Shown one piece after another: positions 43,054 through 44,961 of a DNA stretch of 44,961 nt. A program made the translations under genes and the position numbers. A model generated the notes under the pieces. The model was not told where the DNA came from and did not search any database. It saw nothing but the letters and a program-made list of their open reading frames with translations. The stretch lies in assembly GCA_025457665.1 (NCBI GenBank), contig JALOTY010000025.1, positions 1 through 44,961 on the forward strand. Direction: 5' to 3'. Each line of letters begins with the position of its first letter. Position 1 is the first letter of the stretch. The DNA is from Akkermansiaceae bacterium. GTDB taxonomy: Bacteria; Verrucomicrobiota; Verrucomicrobiia; Verrucomicrobiales; Akkermansiaceae.

Positions 43054-44487
43054 TCAACTGATCAGTTCCGGCCAATCGGAAGTGTGGAAGAACTCGCCTT
43101 CCGGCTTGTCGAGACGCTCGTAGGTGTGGGCGCCGAAGAAGTCCCGTTGGGCCTGGAGCAGGTTGGCGGGGAGGCGTTCGGCGCGGTAGCTGTCGTAATA
43201 GGCCAGCGAGCCGGCGAAGGACGGCACCGGGATGCCATTGAGGCAGGCCAGCGAGATGACCTTGCGCCAGTTTTCCTGCGCGCCATTGAGCACGGCCGTG
43301 AAGAAGGGCGCGAGCATGAGGTTGGTGGGCTTTTCCGCTCCTTCGTAGGCTTCCGTGATGCGGTTGAGGAACCTCGCGCGGATGATGCATCCGCCGCGCC
43401 AGATGCGGGCGATGGCACCGAGATCGAGATCCCAGCCCTTGTCCTTGCCGACGGCGGTGATGAGGTCGAGGCCTTGGGCGTAGGAAACGATTTTCGAAGC
43501 GTAGAGGGCATCGCGCACCATGCCGACGAGATCGGCCTTCGTCAGCGAGCCGAGATCGAAGCTAGTGTTCGATGGTCCGGAGAGGACCTTGGCGGCGACG
43601 AGGCGCTGATCGCGCATGGCGGAAAGGATGCGAGCTTCGACCGATGAGGCAACGGTCGAGAGGGGGACGGTTTGTTCCACCGCGGCCATGACGGTCCAGC
43701 GTCCGGTGCCTTTTTGACCGGCCTTGTCGACGATGAGATCGACGATGTCCTTGCCGGTTTCCGGGTCCTTTTGCTTGAAGATGTTGGCGGTGATCTCAAT
43801 CAGGAAAGATTCGAGATCGCCGGCATTCCAATCCGCGAAGATGTCGGCCAGTTCACTGTTCGAGAATCCGGCGGCCTTGAAAATGTTGTAGGCCTCGCAG
43901 ATCAACTGCATGTCGCCGTATTCGATGCCGTTGTGGACCATCTTCACGAAATGGCCGGCACCGCCGGGGCCGATATGGGTGACGCAGGGCACGCCTTCGA
44001 CTTTGGCGGCGATGCTTTCGAAGATCGGCTTCATCACCTCCCAGGTGCTGGCGGGGCCGCCGGGCATGATGGAGGGACCCTTGCGGGCACCTTCTTCGCC
44101 ACCGGAGACGCCGGCGCCGATGAAGCGAAGGCCGAGTCCGGAGCACCAGGCATCGCGACGCTCGGTATCGGTGAAGAGCGAGTTTCCGCCATCGATGATG
44201 ATGTCGTCCTTGTCGAGAAGCGGAATGAGCGACTCGATCACGGCATCGACCGGTCCGCCGGCCTTGACCATGATCATGATCTTCCGGGGAGTCGCGAGGG
44301 ACTGGACGAACTCCTCAAGTGTCTTCGAACCGACGATTTTCTTATCGGGATGGGCGGCGACGAATTCGTCGGTGACCGCCGTGGTACGGTTGTAAACGGA
44401 GACCTGGAATCCGCGGGATTCCACGTTGAGGACGAGGTTCTGGCCCATCACGGCCAGGCCGATGAGGCCGAAATCACTGTTGCTCAT
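43054..44487 (-). CDS. gnd: 6-phosphogluconate dehydrogenase, decarboxylating
   Basis: The 477-residue enzyme oxidises 6-phosphogluconate to ribulose-5-phosphate with NADP in the pentose phosphate pathway. The nucleotide loop GLAVMG is at residues 10-15, followed by the fixed N-terminal region; GAGVSGGEEGARKGPSIMPGG and MVHNGIEYGDMQLICEAY carry substrate and active-site residues (Lys, His and Asn). The C-terminal SAQ-like tail QAQRDFFGAHTYERLDKPEGEFFH matches E. coli Gnd. Length is standard. It is a single-gene unit with its own terminator. Its ribulose-5-phosphate product is the substrate of the RpiB half of the fusion at 19068. Confidence 0.96.
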   Translation of the reverse strand: MSNSDFGLIGLAVMGQNLVLNVESRGFQVSVYNRTTAVTDEFVAAHPDKKIVGSKTLEEFVQSLATPRKIMIMVKAGGPVDAVIESLIPLLDKDDIIIDGGNSLFTDTERRDAWCSGLGLRFIGAGVSGGEEGARKGPSIMPGGPASTWEVMKPIFESIAAKVEGVPCVTHIGPGGAGHFVKMVHNGIEYGDMQLICEAYNIFKAAGFSNSELADIFADWNAGDLESFLIEITANIFKQKDPETGKDIVDLIVDKAGQKGTGRWTVMAAVEQTVPLSTVASSVEARILSAMRDQRLVAAKVLSGPSNTSFDLGSLTKADLVGMVRDALYASKIVSYAQGLDLITAVGKDKGWDLDLGAIARIWRGGCIIRARFLNRITEAYEGAEKPTNLMLAPFFTAVLNGAQENWRKVISLACLNGIPVPSFAGSLAYYDSYRAERLPANLLQAQRDFFGAHTYERLDKPEGEFFHTSDWPELIS

Positions 44488-44657
44488 AAGGTTAGGCTGT
44501 ATGACAGCCGCGGGGGTTTAGGGGAGAGCGGGCCGGGGCGCAACCCCTTGTTTCGCGCATGTCGCGCTTTCCGCGATCGGGGGGCGAAAATCGGGCGGAT
44601 GGGATGATCTGAAAGGCGCGTGTTGCCATGGGGCATGCGGGGGGGCACAGTGGCGCG

Positions 44658-44961
44658 GTGAACCTTCCCAATGCGATTACCTTTTCCCGTCTGCTGCTGG
44701 CGGCGGTGTTTGTGGTGGCGTTGGAAATGGGAGGTCCGGCGGGGTCGGTGGTGGCCTTGATCACCTTCTCCGTGGCGGCGGCGACGGATTGGCTGGATGG
44801 CTATCTGGCACGTCGGATGGGTTTGGTAACGCCCTTGGGGAAACTGTTGGATCCCTTGGCCGACAAGATTCTCGTCTGCGCGGCTTTCGTTTTCATGTCC
44901 ACGCTGGGCTTTGCTCCGGTGTGGGCGACCGCCCTGATCATCGCCCGCGAGTTCCTTGTCA
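44658..44961 (+). CDS. CDP-alcohol phosphatidyltransferase, PgsA-like, 5' part (runs off right edge)
   Basis: The first 101 codons of a membrane enzyme start with GTG at 44658 and read MNLPNAITFSRLLLAAVFVV. The CDP-alcohol phosphotransferase signature D-x2-DG-x2-AR-x8-G-x3-D-x3-D is complete at residues 44-69 (DWLDGYLARR then GKLLDPLADK), which identifies the catalytic metal-binding site. NLPN.ITFSR at the start and the KILVCAAFVFM helix fit PgsA, which makes phosphatidylglycerol phosphate from CDP-diacylglycerol and glycerol-3-phosphate. Other members (CDP-alcohol transferases) cannot be excluded without the C-terminus. The 170-base gap to gnd (44488-44657) shows no feature I can support. 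Confidence 0.85.
   Translation, partial: MNLPNAITFSRLLLAAVFVVALEMGGPAGSVVALITFSVAAATDWLDGYLARRMGLVTPLGKLLDPLADKILVCAAFVFMSTLGFAPVWATALIIAREFLV

Overview
The window looks like about 45 kb of high-GC chromosome from a Verrucomicrobia-type bacterium, probably Verrucomicrobiales. The grounds are indirect: secreted DUF1080 proteins, several Gfo/Idh/MocA dehydrogenases and AP-endonuclease-2-type sugar isomerases/epimerases, a DUF5069 protein, an unusual NRAMP-like transporter of the planctomycete/verrucomicrobial kind, and a one-piece ssrA gene. No tRNA, rRNA, insertion sequence, prophage or CRISPR array is visible. Most of the window is ordinary chromosome with dense co-directional gene runs.

Layout. 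1-750: a possible partial gene on the minus strand and a weakly supported small ORF in otherwise sparse DNA. 753-2750 (+): MDR oxidoreductase, then an FtsB/DivIC-like protein overlapping hpt. 2760-10848 (-): a long run of D,D-carboxypeptidase-like lipoprotein, bioF, DUF1080, TIM-barrel isomerase, NRAMP-like transporter, Gfo/Idh/MocA, second TIM-barrel isomerase and DUF2071. The inner genes form a compact sugar-type cluster. 11082-14698 (+): clpB and two small hypothetical genes. 14823-17778 (-): parallel beta-helix lipoprotein and cutC. 17832-21891 (+): GNAT acetyltransferase, a YwlE-like phosphatase, a fused RpiB-GlyA protein and recF. 21904-23360: a small WYL-like protein divergent from a WYL regulator. 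23474-23830: tmRNA with its terminator. 23949-25148: a Fic protein preceded by 10.8 copies of a perfect 10-bp tandem repeat. 25217-27593 (-): secreted DUF1080 and a Tat-exported Gfo/Idh/MocA. 27810-33564 (-): TolC-like, MacA-like, ABC ATPase, MacB-like permease and tsaD. 33889-35585 (-): DUF5069, YbjQ with a zinc ribbon, and a secreted unknown in somewhat AT-richer DNA. 35817-39630 (-): AlgH/YqgE and an RND pump. 39761-42964 (+): MATE exporter, obg and a gamma-glutamylcyclotransferase-like membrane fusion. 43054-44487 (-): gnd. 44658-end (+): the start of a pgsA-like gene.

Four things stand out. (1) The heptamer CTAACAG/CTGTTAG occurs 16 times, several-fold above rough expectation. It sits at or just after stop codons, and inside genes always in frame as CTG-TTA-G, so that nearly all TTA codons and TAA stops I could find are inside the motif or a close variant. 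(2) The NRAMP-like transporter has lost all the canonical metal-binding residues and sits in the middle of a sugar-metabolism operon. (3) RpiB and GlyA are fused in one polypeptide directly after a phosphatase whose P-loop carries the threonine typical of protein-arginine phosphatase YwlE. This is the same order as in Bacillus, but fused. (4) A decamer tandem repeat lies immediately upstream of the fic gene and could make its expression phase-variable. All functional statements come from reading motifs by eye; no database search was run.
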